This document shows positions 10,960-24,233 of a DNA stretch of 64,000 bases, piece by piece. Where the stretch lies: the NCBI GenBank assembly GCA_014058105.1, contig JACGCM010001620.1, forward strand, positions 1,736,001 to 1,800,000, given 5' to 3'. The notes under the pieces are model-generated. The model did no database searches, had not been told where the DNA came from, and saw only the letters and a list, made by a program, of their open reading frames with translations. The position numbers and the translations under genes were made by a program. How positions within the stretch are numbered: the first letter of the stretch is position 1; every line of letters begins with the position of its first letter. The DNA is from Kingdonia uniflora (taxonomy: Eukaryota; Streptophyta; Magnoliopsida; Ranunculales; Circaeasteraceae).

Positions 10960-11906
10960 TGCCAGCATCAGTGTCGCCGAAGAAGTCTAACGCTGCGAAC
11001 TCCATAGGGGCAGAATTAGTATCAATAACTGCGTGGTGAGTCTGGATTCTATTATCTCTGGACACCCGTGGTGCCTGGCATTCCCGTGCCCAGTGTCTTG
11101 TGCCACCGCAGTTAAAGCAAAGAGATTCCTAATCAATCTTCTTTTCCTTTTTCACATTTCATGGTTTGTCGAACTTTTAAAATCCTTTACCTTTCTTAGG
11201 GCTAATGGGTTTCTGGTTCCCGCCCTTCCTGTTTCCTGTGTATCCTCCCCTACTCTTTCTATATTTGCGTCCCTGACTTGCATAGTTATTTCCCCAAAAC
11301 TGAACATTGTGTAATACAGACAACGATACACTTCCAGAAGGCCACATTACACGATTCTTCATCAGAAGTTTATTATTCTGCTCAGAGAGGAGTAGTGCAT
11401 GAATCAAGACTTCGTGAGTCGTAATGCTCTCTCGCCGATATTACCTTTGAAGCGCAGCTAGCACGAAAAGTTGATAGAGTCTTCTTTACCAATTCAGTAT
11501 CAGTGACTTTCTTCTCACACAACTCAAGTATAGAAGTAATTTTATGGACTGTTGAGTTATAGTCAGTGATAGTCCTAAAATCTTGGAAACGAAGGGTGTT
11601 CCATTGGTGCATCGCTTTTGGGAGCATAATAGTTTTTTGTTGATCATAACGATCATTCATGCTTACCCATAAGTCAGCTGGCTCAACCTTGTTGAGGTAT
11701 TTAGTCTTCAGGTCATCCTGAATATGATGACGAAGGATAAACAAAGCCTTTGCTTTGTCGGTGTGATCCTCATTATTACCAATGACGACGGTCTTCTGTA
11801 GACCAAGAGAGTTCAAGAACAAGTCAACGTCAATGCACGAAGTGAGGTAATTGGCTCTAGTAAGCAGCAATGGAGGAAATTCAACATTCTTGAGTTTCGC
11901 AGACAT
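10960..11906 (-). pseudogene. gag: copia gag pseudogene
   Basis: Minus-strand ATG at 11906. Residues ~1-175 form a copia-type gag (UBN2-like) core: LTRANYLTSC near the N-terminus, then LFILRHHIQDDLK, DLWVSMNDRYDQQ and QWNTLRFQDFRTITDYNS. After a frame change near 11400 the text continues as LLLSEQNNKLLMKN and a basic GRKYRKSRGGYTGNRKGG tract. A canonical zinc knuckle C-x2-C-x4-H-x4-C follows (CFNCGGTRHWAREC) around 11080-11130. Gag packages the element RNA into virus-like particles; the frameshift makes this one inactive. Confidence 0.85.
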
Positions 11907-11966
11907 CTGAAATACAAAATGTAGATCGTAATTAGTAACAATTCTTGATAAATATTTTAAATGCAT

Positions 11967-13767
11967 TATAGACAGATCATAGTACTTAGAATAACAAAAA
12001 ATTAATGATTTCTAATTATATTATAGTTGAACCTTGTTAATATTCTAATACTCATAAAATTCTTTTATAATAATTAAATCCCAATTTTACCCCGTAAAAT
12101 GATGATCTTAATCTTAGATGCGCATTTTAATAGAATCCTAGCCAAGATTGTTATTCAAAACTATTAGATGTGTACGCTCCTTATTCTGACAACTAGGGTA
12201 TTTTAAGCCCTAAAGTTCTATAAGGTCTATTTGCTACGAATATGAGGGGTATTAGATGTTTAGGTGACAAGTGGTCCTATCCCAAAATCTGCTGGGTTCA
12301 TAAGATAGGTAGATTATGTCTGTCTTTGATCTAACATTCTAGGGTACTATAGGTTACTATCAGTGCCTATATATCTTTAAATATTATCATGTAACATCTA
12401 ATTGTACCTAGATACATAAAATTGGCTCCTCAGACACTAAGTTTTTAGAAATAAGACCAAGTCAATTCTCAATTGAGCTCTAATTATTTGTCATTAGCAA
12501 TTAACTGTGATTTAGATATGACTCCTAGTCGTATTCTAAATTAGTCATGGTTTTGTATTATCTGTGATCCCCGATCATGATAATTAATATCCTAGGGGAA
12601 TACCATTAATATTTTATTAGCTATCGTAAGATACTTAAATAGTTATTAATTTGTTTACTTATATCACATATAAGTGAGTCAGTTTTCCTATACGAGACAC
12701 CCGTTCCCAATTTCTTTTTTATAAATTTTTCATAAAAAAAGTAAAAATGGGTTTCCCGTGGGGTAGGTCCAGTCAATAAGAATTTTTCAATTTTTTTTTT
12801 GACTCAATCTGACCAAAAATTAAACTCGTTAATTTAGTGTCTGAACTGGTCCTGGACCGATTTGGCTTGGTCTGGGTCATGGCCTGGACTAGGTTGATCG
12901 GTCTGGACCGGTTTGACCCCGGTCATACCACCTGACACGTGTCACCCAATAGGTACAGCCACGTGTCACCCCCTTAGAATGTCATGGGTTACTTAAAAAA
13001 TGACAACCACGTATCACTTATATGAGCTGCCACATGGCACAAATCTGTGTTGCTATGTGTCACCAATGATTGACTGCCATGTATCACCAATGATGGACTG
13101 CCACGTGTCACAGATCTGGACAACCACGTGTCATGCCCATGTACTGCCACGTGGTATGCCATGTGTCCTTGACACGTCAGCATGCCACGTGTCCTTGACA
13201 CGTCAGTATGATGGGTCTCACTGGCAGGTAGCATGCCACATGTCCTTGACACGCGTCACTGCCACGTCAGCAATGGATTAGAGCTGATAACGTCCTAAAT
13301 ATGTATTAAATAATTTTTGAAAAAAAAAAAAAACCTAGGTGACGTCAGCATGACCTAAAACGCCAAGTTTTTTTTCCTGTGAACTAACCAGTTTCAACGC
13401 CAATTTATTGGCGATTGGGGCATCTCCTTGAGATGTGCCATATACCGATGTAATTGTTGTGGAATAGGCTACGCAGCAAAATTGATTGTACGTCAATCCA
13501 ATCTCCACAGTGATCACTATTTTATTTTGAAAACAACCCTATATCAAAGGGTTACAAATCGCTAAAAATGGTCTTTTAATCCGAAAAAAGTATGATTAAT
13601 CATAAAATTCATGTCTAGATATCTTATATCATAGAAAAAAGAATTAATAGATAGAAATTTTGAAATAGGTAAAAAATACCTTTTCGCAACGCAAAAAATC
13701 TAAGAAAAACGCTGATTTGGAAAAAAATTTCTCCTTTATGATCCACTAGCTTTGCGCGCTGATAACG
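11967..13767 (-). other. Long non-coding leader of the copia element
   Basis: About 1.8 kb between gag and the LTR with no gene. It contains the CACGTG-rich array at 12936-13280. Directly left of the LTR (minus strand CGTTATCAGCGCGC, 13753-13766) is a block at the place and of the style of a copia primer binding site, but it does not match the initiator tRNA-Met complement over its whole length. Confidence 0.5.
12936..13280. repeat. Degenerate CACGTG (G-box core) array
   Basis: A loose tandem of units like TGCCACGTGTCAC..ATGATGGAC. By eye I count six exact CACGTG palindromes, plus several one-off variants (CACGTA, CATGTG, CACATG, CACGTC) in about 350 bases. The spacing is irregular, so this is a decayed short-unit repeat rather than a clean satellite. 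Confidence 0.75.
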
Positions 13768-14038
13768 TGTTGGATAATAATGAATATTACTCTATTGGTT
13801 AATCACAAGCAATAATATGAGAAAAGAGTTGAAATATCTTTATTGAATAATATCTCTTTGTATATCCTCAGATCGAGGTTTTATTGGTACGTATTACAGA
13901 AATGATAGTCCAATATGAGGTTATCTATATTTACTCAAACTCTCCCCATAAACCCTAAATGCCTATGGGCTTGTTAGGTGTCCAGTAGGACACCCAACTC
14001 AGTTGGTTCCCACCTTGGGCTGGACCCAACTCCTAACA
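13768..14038 (-). repeat. copia 5' LTR (271 bp)
   Basis: Plus-strand ends are TGTTGG at 13768 and CCTAACA at 14038, an inverted terminal pair. It is AT-rich with a terminal CTCCTAACA. A primer-site-like block abuts its left side and gag lies beyond, so it is the 5' LTR of a minus-strand element. Confidence 0.78.
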
Positions 14039-14831
14039 ATTTCCACTTTTTTCAGTGCCACGCAGTTCTGAACTGCGCAACAAAATAGATACCTTAGATT
14101 AAGATACGCTACAAGTATCAACGGTTCGCGATGCATGGAATCTTTAAATAAAAAATAAAAATAAGGTCCACGAGTACGACATTCTTTTTTCTTTTCTCTC
14201 TCCTCTCTCTTGCCACATGCCATTCAATTAAAACAAACTCAAAGGGTGGGTTTGGCATTTTTGTGTAAAATTCAAAGTTGGTTATTATTGAGTCATTTTA
14301 GTTGGTTTCAAACGACCTCTCTACTAGAGCATTTTTGCTGATGCTTGGAGTCTTATGCGAGGACTACTCACCAAAATTGATCCTGATTAAACTCAACATG
14401 TGGGTTGGCAGGGTTCTCATGTGCCCTTGGGATTAATCAAGCAAACGGTGATAAATCATCAACCTCTGGAACCCCCTGGTTTCCAAATAAGATGCTTCAT
14501 GCACTGCACTAAAGATGCTGGTATGAATCTCGGTCCTTTTGATGTGATGGTCGCATAGAAAATTACGATGGTTAAGTGAGGTCCGTCTCACAATCTTCCA
14601 ATTAGACCCGGTCCTATAGTAGGCGCGAATCCCATCTAGAGCAGAAATAACGGATCGGACCATATTAGACCCTTTCGATTATTATTTTTCTCAAGTCAAG
14701 AACACAACTAGTAATTTCGCCCACAGGCAAATTCATATTTCTCAGAGGAGAGAGAGAGTAGGAGAATCATGCCCATTGCGCTGAACCTGTTTGAACAAAT
14801 GCCTTACTGAAACCAAAACCGAAACCTGTGT

Positions 14832-14834
<3 letters not shown>
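14039..14834. other. Upstream region of the nucleotide kinase gene
   Basis: No coding frame supported. It must hold the promoter of the gene starting at 14871, but no definite TATA box or other element could be assigned. Confidence 0.4.

Positions 14835-14870
<36 letters not shown>
14835..14870 (+). repeat. (GA)n microsatellite in the 5' leader
   Basis: About 18 GA units end exactly at the start codon at 14871. GA tracts in 5' leaders are common in plants and can bind GAGA-type (BBR/BPC) proteins; a regulatory role here is inference. Confidence 0.9.
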
Positions 14871-18086
<3,216 letters not shown>

Positions 18087-18742
18087 AAGGGAAATTGGAA
18101 TAAAGAGATGAGCAATTGATGGAGGAAACTGATCCTAGTTTTTTTTTTTGAATCTCCCTACCTTACTGCCTAAATGCTTGCATACTATATCTTGTAGGAT
18201 AGACCTGCCCCCATGTTTTTTTTTTCCGGTGTGGGACTTCGTGCTGGGTATATTTAGCAACACCGCAAAAAACCACACGGGCAAACTTATCATGTAAAAC
18301 CCCAGTTATTTTTTATTTCTTCTCTTACTGACAAGAAAATATAAAGTTCAACTGTAACAAATATAAGCTGCTTAATAAAAATAGTGGAAAGCTTTGTATG
18401 TACTGTTTTATGCCAGTATCTTATATCTCCTTTAGTAGCATTGCTGAGTATGCGTTGAAAGAAGGAACAAACTCAAGTGTCAGAAATTAGCAAAAACATA
18501 GTTGCTAAGCTTCACACACATTATCGTCACTGAAGGTGAACATGCATTCTTTCACTAGTTCAAAGGCCATTTTCCGTCTTCACCAGGAACAAGTCTAAGT
18601 TGTTCAGGTAAGACCATCTCCACGGGCACTTGATTCTGGTATTTGAGATAGAGAGCTTCGGTCTAAACACCAGCTCAAATGCTCCTTACAAGCCAAACTC
18701 CCTGGGAAATCATTCCAAAAGGGTGGGAAAACAGAGAGGACA
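18087..18742. other. Intergenic: kinase 3' region and nitroreductase leader
   Basis: It contains several poly(T) runs after the kinase stop (3' untranslated character) and, towards 18700, a short leader before the ATG at 18743. No other feature was seen. Confidence 0.5.
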
Positions 18743-21700
18743 ATGCTAAATATATCGTCCAGGTTGTCTCTCTTCCTCCACTCTCCTCTCTTCTTCTCTC
18801 CCTCAACAACATTCCTCTCAAATACCTTAAGGACAGCTTCAATGTCTTCCTCCTCCTCATCTCCCAACGAAGAAGAATCGTTAAACCAGGTGTTTAAATA
18901 CCACAATCAAACCAAACACTCCTTCAACAACTACGCTAGAGGACCTCATGGTCTTGATTGGGCTAACCAACCCAACCCTTTTCGTCGTTACATTGGTTCT
19001 CATCTCCTCCCTCTCCAACACCTCCCTCTATCATCATCAACAACCCCTTCTCCTTCTTATGCTTCTCTCTTCGTATCTCCATCAACCCTACAACCCCTTT
19101 CTCTCTCTACCCTCTCACAGCTTCTCTATGATTCCCTCTCTCTTTCAGCTTGGAAGACCACTGGCGACTCCACTTGGTCCTTAAGGGTGAACCCCAGTAG
19201 TGGGAATCTTCACCCCACTGAAGCTTATGTGATTGCGCCTGCGATTGGGTCTGTTTCGGATTACCCCTTTGTCGCACATTACGCCCCGAAGGAGCATTCG
19301 CTGGAGGTGAGGTCTGTGATTGGGGGTGAAGGGTTGTTTGGGTTGTTGCCAAAAGGCGCATTTTTGGTTGGGTTGTCGTCGATTTTCTGGCGAGAGGCGT
19401 GGAAGTATGGGGAGAGAGCATTTCGGTATTGTAACCATGACGTGGGGCATGCCATTGGGGCTGTGGTGGTTGCTGCAGCTGAGCTTGGTTGGGATGTGAA
19501 GATGCTTGATGGATTGGGGTACTCTGATTTGGAAAAGCTTATGGGGTTAGGAGGTTTAGGAAAGTTTGAGATTCCATCTCGTCCGGTGAAAGGGAAGTTG
19601 CCCAGTATTGAGTTTGAACATCCCGATTGTGTTCTTGTTGTTTTTCCTCATGGGAGTGGTTCTGAATTCTCCTTGGATTATGAGTGTTTGAGTAGTAAGA
19701 TATCGGAGGTGATGGAGGAGTTGGAGTGGAAGGGGAAGGCTAATTCTCTTAGTAAAGAGCATGTTTGTTGGGACATTATTTATAGGACTGCGGAAGCGAT
19801 GAAGAAGCCGTTATCAATTGATAGTCGATTCGGCATTGAACCATTTCAAGGCAGTGAGTTAATTTCAGATGGTATTTATAAGGGTTCTTTAGTGAGGCAA
19901 ATCGTTAGAAAACGGAGGAGTGCGGTTGATATGGATGGAGTCCATGTAATGAAGAAAGAAATCTTTTATCAGATTCTCTTACACTGTCTTCCTTCAGGTT
20001 CTCAAGGCGGAAAAGTGAAGCAAGGGAAACAATTGGCATTTCCATTTCGGGTTCTTAGTTGGGATTCGGAGGTTCACGCTGTTCTGTTTGTTCATAGGGT
20101 GGAAGGGTTGCCAAATGGTCTATATTTCTTGGTGAGAAATGAAGATCACTTTGAAGATCTTAAGAAAGCAACAAGGTCTGCATTCGAGTGGGAGAAACCC
20201 GAGGGTTGCCCAGATAATCTCACTTTGTATAGACTTTCCAAAGGTGATTGCCAACAGCAATCAAAGCGACTTTCATGCCATCAGGTGCGTCATTTCTTCT
20301 TGTTTTATGAATTTTTGCGCCTAAGAAATTATAAACTAATTAAGATATTTATCTTTTAATTGAAATCGAATTATAGCATATGCTCTTGAAGTTATTTGTA
20401 TTGGATGGTTAAAAAAGGTTGAGTATAATTAGGGGATTTGGATGCAGATTTTGATATAATTAGTTGTTGGTAAATCAATGAGAAATCTGAGGGTTACACT
20501 TAAAAAGTCGAAATTCATCCAAATGTAAATATAATGCTCAAAGTCGAAAATTGAATGCAGGATATTGCTTCCGATAGCTGCTTCAGTCTGGGAATGGTGG
20601 CTCGGTTTGATCAAGCACTGTGTGATAAGAATGTGTGGATGTATCCTCGTTTGTTTTGGGAAACTGGCATTCTGGGGCAAGTGTTATACCTTGAAGCTCA
20701 TGCAGTTGGTATTGCTGCTACTGGAATAGGTTGCTACTTTGATGATGCCGGTGAGTCTTTTTTTCAGTATCATGTTTCAAATTAGTTTTCTACTATATCT
20801 ATATACATGCAATAAGCCATATCATCTACATTTCTCCTCAAACTATATCCATCAAAAAGGTGCCATCAGCATCCGAGCCATGCACCTTTAACATATCCTT
20901 AAGACCAATATGGAATTAGCATTTATGATGTAAACTGATTACGCGGAAGCCAATAATCAAGAATAACACCAGTTTTAATAAACGGAAATTAGGTTCGTGA
21001 GGAACCCTAATTTTATTAATTAGAACATTGTTCTGAACAATACTACTTTTACTGAATTAACTGAAAAACTAATAACCTAGATCACCCCTTTTATAGAACA
21101 CAATGGGGGGGGGGGGGGGGGGTTTAGAATTAGGAACCCTAATTCTAATTGAAAATAGAATTCTACTTAAATTGGGAAACTGCTAATCACCTAGGCTGGG
21201 CTTCTCCAACAAGGCTTAAGCTAAAGACTAAAATACAAAACATTAAATAACATAGATGGTACGGTGGGTAAACGATCCTATGAGGGATGTGCCACATCAA
21301 ACCCTCCGTCTGAGAAGATTTCGTCCACAAAATCAAGGGGTTGGTGCTTCAGAGGACTCACGTACGCATGTGCATCTCAGTCTCTTCGTCTTCATCCCGT
21401 AGAATGTGCACGAAATTTGTACGGTGAAACTCTTATGGAAATCTTGAAATCTTCCGCGGAATTTTCCGTACCCAGAGATTGTACCTAAGAGCGGGGGTAC
21501 GATGTCATCACCGACATCCCTACGTTCATTGACGTCTAAAATTAAAAGCTGAAAATTTACTATGGGCCGCTCCTCAACACCTGCTACAAAACCAATCTAT
21601 CAAAGGGAAGATTGGTAGACAGAAAAGCAGGTTAGTACGAGGGTGTCCCTTATCTATTTATGAGCTGTATCTTTGCTATGGAAGTATGATAGCCATAGTT

Positions 21701-24050
21701 AAGGGGATGCCAGATAAAATTGAAAGCTTTGAGAAGGAAGTGAAGTCGCTTTGCAACCTCAACTACTCTGAAACAGCCACTAAAATTCGGCCTTTGTATA
21801 TCATGGGTAGACAGAAAAGCAGGTTAGTACGAGGGTGTCCCTTATCTATTTATGAGCTGTATCTTTGCTATGGAAGTATGATAGCCATAGTTAAGGGGAT
21901 GCCAGATAAAATTGAAAGCTTTGAGAAGGAAGTGAAGTCGCTTTGCAACCTCAACTACTATGAAACAGCCACTAAGATTCGGCCTTTGTATATCATGCTT
22001 GGAGGGAGAGAAACAATTGGATTTTCAGGCATGGATATAAAACTTTTGAGTGTCTTTAAAGATATCAAACATGATGTTAGTGACAGCCTCTAGGATGATC
22101 ACAAAAGTTCGAGATTCTGCCAAAAATAGGGCAGTGTCTAAAAGTTGGCGGCTATACCCTAACTTTGCTTACACTTGGTTACTCAACGCTGGTGGTATTT
22201 GCTGCACTGATTTCGATGGTTTTGGAGGGCTCTTGAGAGACTGTATCTCGACTTATGCTGGGAGAGAGACTGCCCAGACAATGGTCTACCATGAGATGAG
22301 GATAATTTATAAAGGGATGATGGTAGTCATTAACAAGGGCATTCAAAGACTGGGTAGCAACTATCTCTCAAGCCACGATTGATTAGATTGCAAGCAATAC
22401 AAGTCCCCCATGGTGCTGCTTCCGCATATGCCAGACCATCAAGCAAATGCCTTTTTTTTTTGTGGAGCATAAAATACTCTACGTATGTCGTGAATGAAAT
22501 GGATGTGCAATGTACTTAACTGTTGTAAGGCTACTTTTGGTCAGATTGTCTTAGCCCCTAGCTGCTTCCCCAGGACTTGTTTAAAGTTAGAGGAGTGATC
22601 TGTTTCCTTTTCTTAAACTCATCCTGGTCGGGGTCTGCCTTAACTCCTGGTTGTCCAGCAAAATCGAAAATAAATCTTGAGAAAAAAAAATTGGTCTAAA
22701 GAGTTTGCCGGAAAAAAAAACTAGCAGAAGTAAAATTTGGAGGAAGGTAATCTCAAGAAGAAATAAAACGTGGAAAGTATATACAGACTAAAGAGATATA
22801 ACATAGGTAAATAAATTTGGGGAGATAATCTATACTGGTAAAATCATGAGAATCTACAGAGATGAAGTATACTGTGAGGTTGAGAATTCTAGAAAGAGCC
22901 TAAAAACAGAGAAAGCTAGGGCAATCTATGGAGAGAAAAAAATAATTGAAGATAAATTTTTCTAAAGCGAGAAGATAGGAAATTTCATGGAGAAAATTTG
23001 GAGTGGAAGGGTTTAGACTTAATGTGAGAGGGAAAAGGACAAATGTAAAATATTAAAGTAGATAAAATCTAAGGACTTAATATAATGGACTTATATGCAA
23101 GTATGTGGTGATGCCGAGTTACACACGCCTTATTTGTTGGAAAGAAGCAATTTTTACTTATTTTTCTTCCCCCCATGTCCAATAAAACAAAAAAAATAGA
23201 TTGGTAGTTAATGGAAAATGCTTTTCCCATTTCTTTGTTATCCACGAACCAAACGTACCTTAAAGGAGATTAAATGATTTGCATGGTTGTCATTTGAAAG
23301 ATCTTGGCGAGAGCATCTTATAGAATTTCCTTTTGAGAAGGTAATCTTATCTTCTGGAATACTGAGTGAGAGAGAATGGTACTAATGTTTTGTCTTGTGC
23401 ATTCTACCTTTGAGTATTGTGGATTTGGCATTGACCACATCCCTTAGTTTTCCCTCCGGTCTTTGGACTTTGGAGGTTTCCTATCTATGCAAGGCTTTTA
23501 TTATGCATATGCTGTTATTTTTTTTAATTCGATAATGATTTATCATTGGGGTTGTGCATGCACTCAAGAAATTGTGCATTTGACATTGGTAGATTGCCAG
23601 CTTTAAGAATCGTGTCTCAATCATTGTCTGCACACCGTTGGGACTGCTCCAAATCTCGTTGTAGAATAATGTTTTATATACCCTTACTTGAACTATTGAT
23701 CCCAAATTGGCCCTGCCTGTCCTTTTCAATTTTCGTCTGTGCATTTACTGAAAAGATAAGAAGCATAATACCATGAAAATTTTATAGTTAAATAAACTTG
23801 TATGTCTGTTAGCCATTCATATTTGTGTACAATGCGTAAAGAATCCCATATATACTGGCAATTTCAGATTGTTAGAAAATGTATCATATCTAACGAAAGA
23901 TCTTCCTGTCTTATTTTTGCAGTACATGAGGTTCTTGGGTTGAAAGGATCAGCATTCCAGATTCTTTACCATTTCACGGTGGGAAGTCCAGTTTTAGACA
24001 AGCGAATAATGAGTCTACCTGCATATCCAGGCCCTACAATTGACGCATGA
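18743..24050 (+). CDS. SagB-type nitroreductase-like flavoprotein, three exons
   Basis: Exons 18743-20284, 20561-20750 and 23923-24050, with GT..AG introns and matching phases, give 619 residues. The first ~34 residues are Ser/Leu/Thr-rich and plastid-transit-like; a second start at 18842 (MSSSSSS) would give a shorter form. Two nitroreductase-like halves follow. The first has the hallmark SGNLHPTEAYV with FRYCNHDVGHAIGAV; the second has FPFRVLSWDSE, LPNGLYFLV, then CYFDDAVHEVLG and a C-terminal FQILYHFTVG. This double arrangement is that of SagB-type dehydrogenase domains, which bind FMN and act in azoline oxidation in bacteria. The role of the plant protein is not established to my knowledge. 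Intron 2 (3.2 kb) holds an LTR stub and a tandem duplication. Confidence 0.9.
20926..21560 (-). mobile_element. LTR-retrotransposon stub (3' LTR plus tail) in intron 2
   Basis: The LTR is 20926-21299: plus-strand ends TGATGTAAAC and GCCACATCA, i.e. minus-strand TGATGTGG..TACATCA. On its right, in minus-strand sense, is the purine block GACGGAGGGTT preceded by ATTTTGTGGACGAAATCTT, the usual end of a gypsy-type internal region, then about 250 bases of tail to 21556. The same LTR plus tail occurs in the other orientation at 61730-62271. No coding domain remains. Confidence 0.75.
21105..21122 (+). repeat. Poly(G) tract, 18 G
   Basis: An uninterrupted run of 18 G inside the LTR stub. The related LTR near 62080 has an ordinary AAGAGAG-like sequence here, so the run is a copy-specific expansion or an assembly artefact. 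Confidence 0.9.
21614..21997 (+). repeat. Exact-period 192-bp tandem duplication
   Basis: Two adjacent units, 21614-21805 and 21806-21997, differ at about two positions by eye. The period is 64 codons, so the frame MIAIVKGMPDKIESFEKEV is kept and duplicated. The near-identity shows the duplication is much younger than the pseudogene it sits in. Confidence 0.92.
21614..22380 (+). pseudogene. Unrecognised gene fragment inside intron 2
   Basis: The frame reads YELYLCYGSMIAIVKG, then KSLCNLNY.ETATKIRPLYIM (twice, because of the tandem duplication), then GGRETIGFSGMDIKLLSVF. After a frame change near 22090 it continues as RLYPNFAYTWLLNAGGICC and CISTYAGRETAQTMVYHEM, ending near 22380. The composition is clearly protein-coding and the sense strand is that of the host gene. 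I do not recognise the family. With no splice signals linking it to the exons, it is best read as a fragment of another gene carried in with the inserted DNA. Confidence 0.5.
22381..23922. other. Rest of intron 2, no feature recognised
   Basis: AT-rich intronic sequence. No domain, repeat end or RNA gene was recognised. It ends in TTTTTGCAG at 23922, the acceptor of exon 3. Confidence 0.5.
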
Positions 24051-24233
24051 TTACACTCCCATCAGCTTTTGATATTTCCAGTGATAATACTTAGTAACCT
24101 GGATACCCAATGAAACTAGTTCTGTAAGCCTCTTGTAAATAACAAGGTTAATCATTTATAATATTTTTTTGTAAATCCAAGCGCATCTTTCACTCCTATC
24201 TCTAAAACAAGAAAAAAAAATTAGTGTTGAATC

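Larger units (their letters stand above)
10300..14038 (-). mobile_element. Degenerate Ty1/copia element, minus strand, 5' half
   Basis: Read right to left: a 271-bp LTR (14038 to 13768), a primer-site-like block, an 1.8-kb non-coding leader, gag with zinc knuckle (11906 to ~11080), and a protease-proximal remnant at 10564-10382. That remnant has a YIGDVT..IIGTANM pattern, then SRILLSLGRY, like the region after the copia protease. The matching 3' LTR was not found, so the element is truncated or overlapped by the other copia remnant on its left. Confidence 0.7.

Noticed and set aside
12989..13281. Overlapping frames on both strands with repeated HVS/CHV
   Set aside because: They are by-products of the CACGTG array.
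14433..14663. Minus-strand 76-codon frame upstream of the kinase gene
   Set aside because: No recognisable domain; it lies in probable promoter sequence and has no supporting signals.
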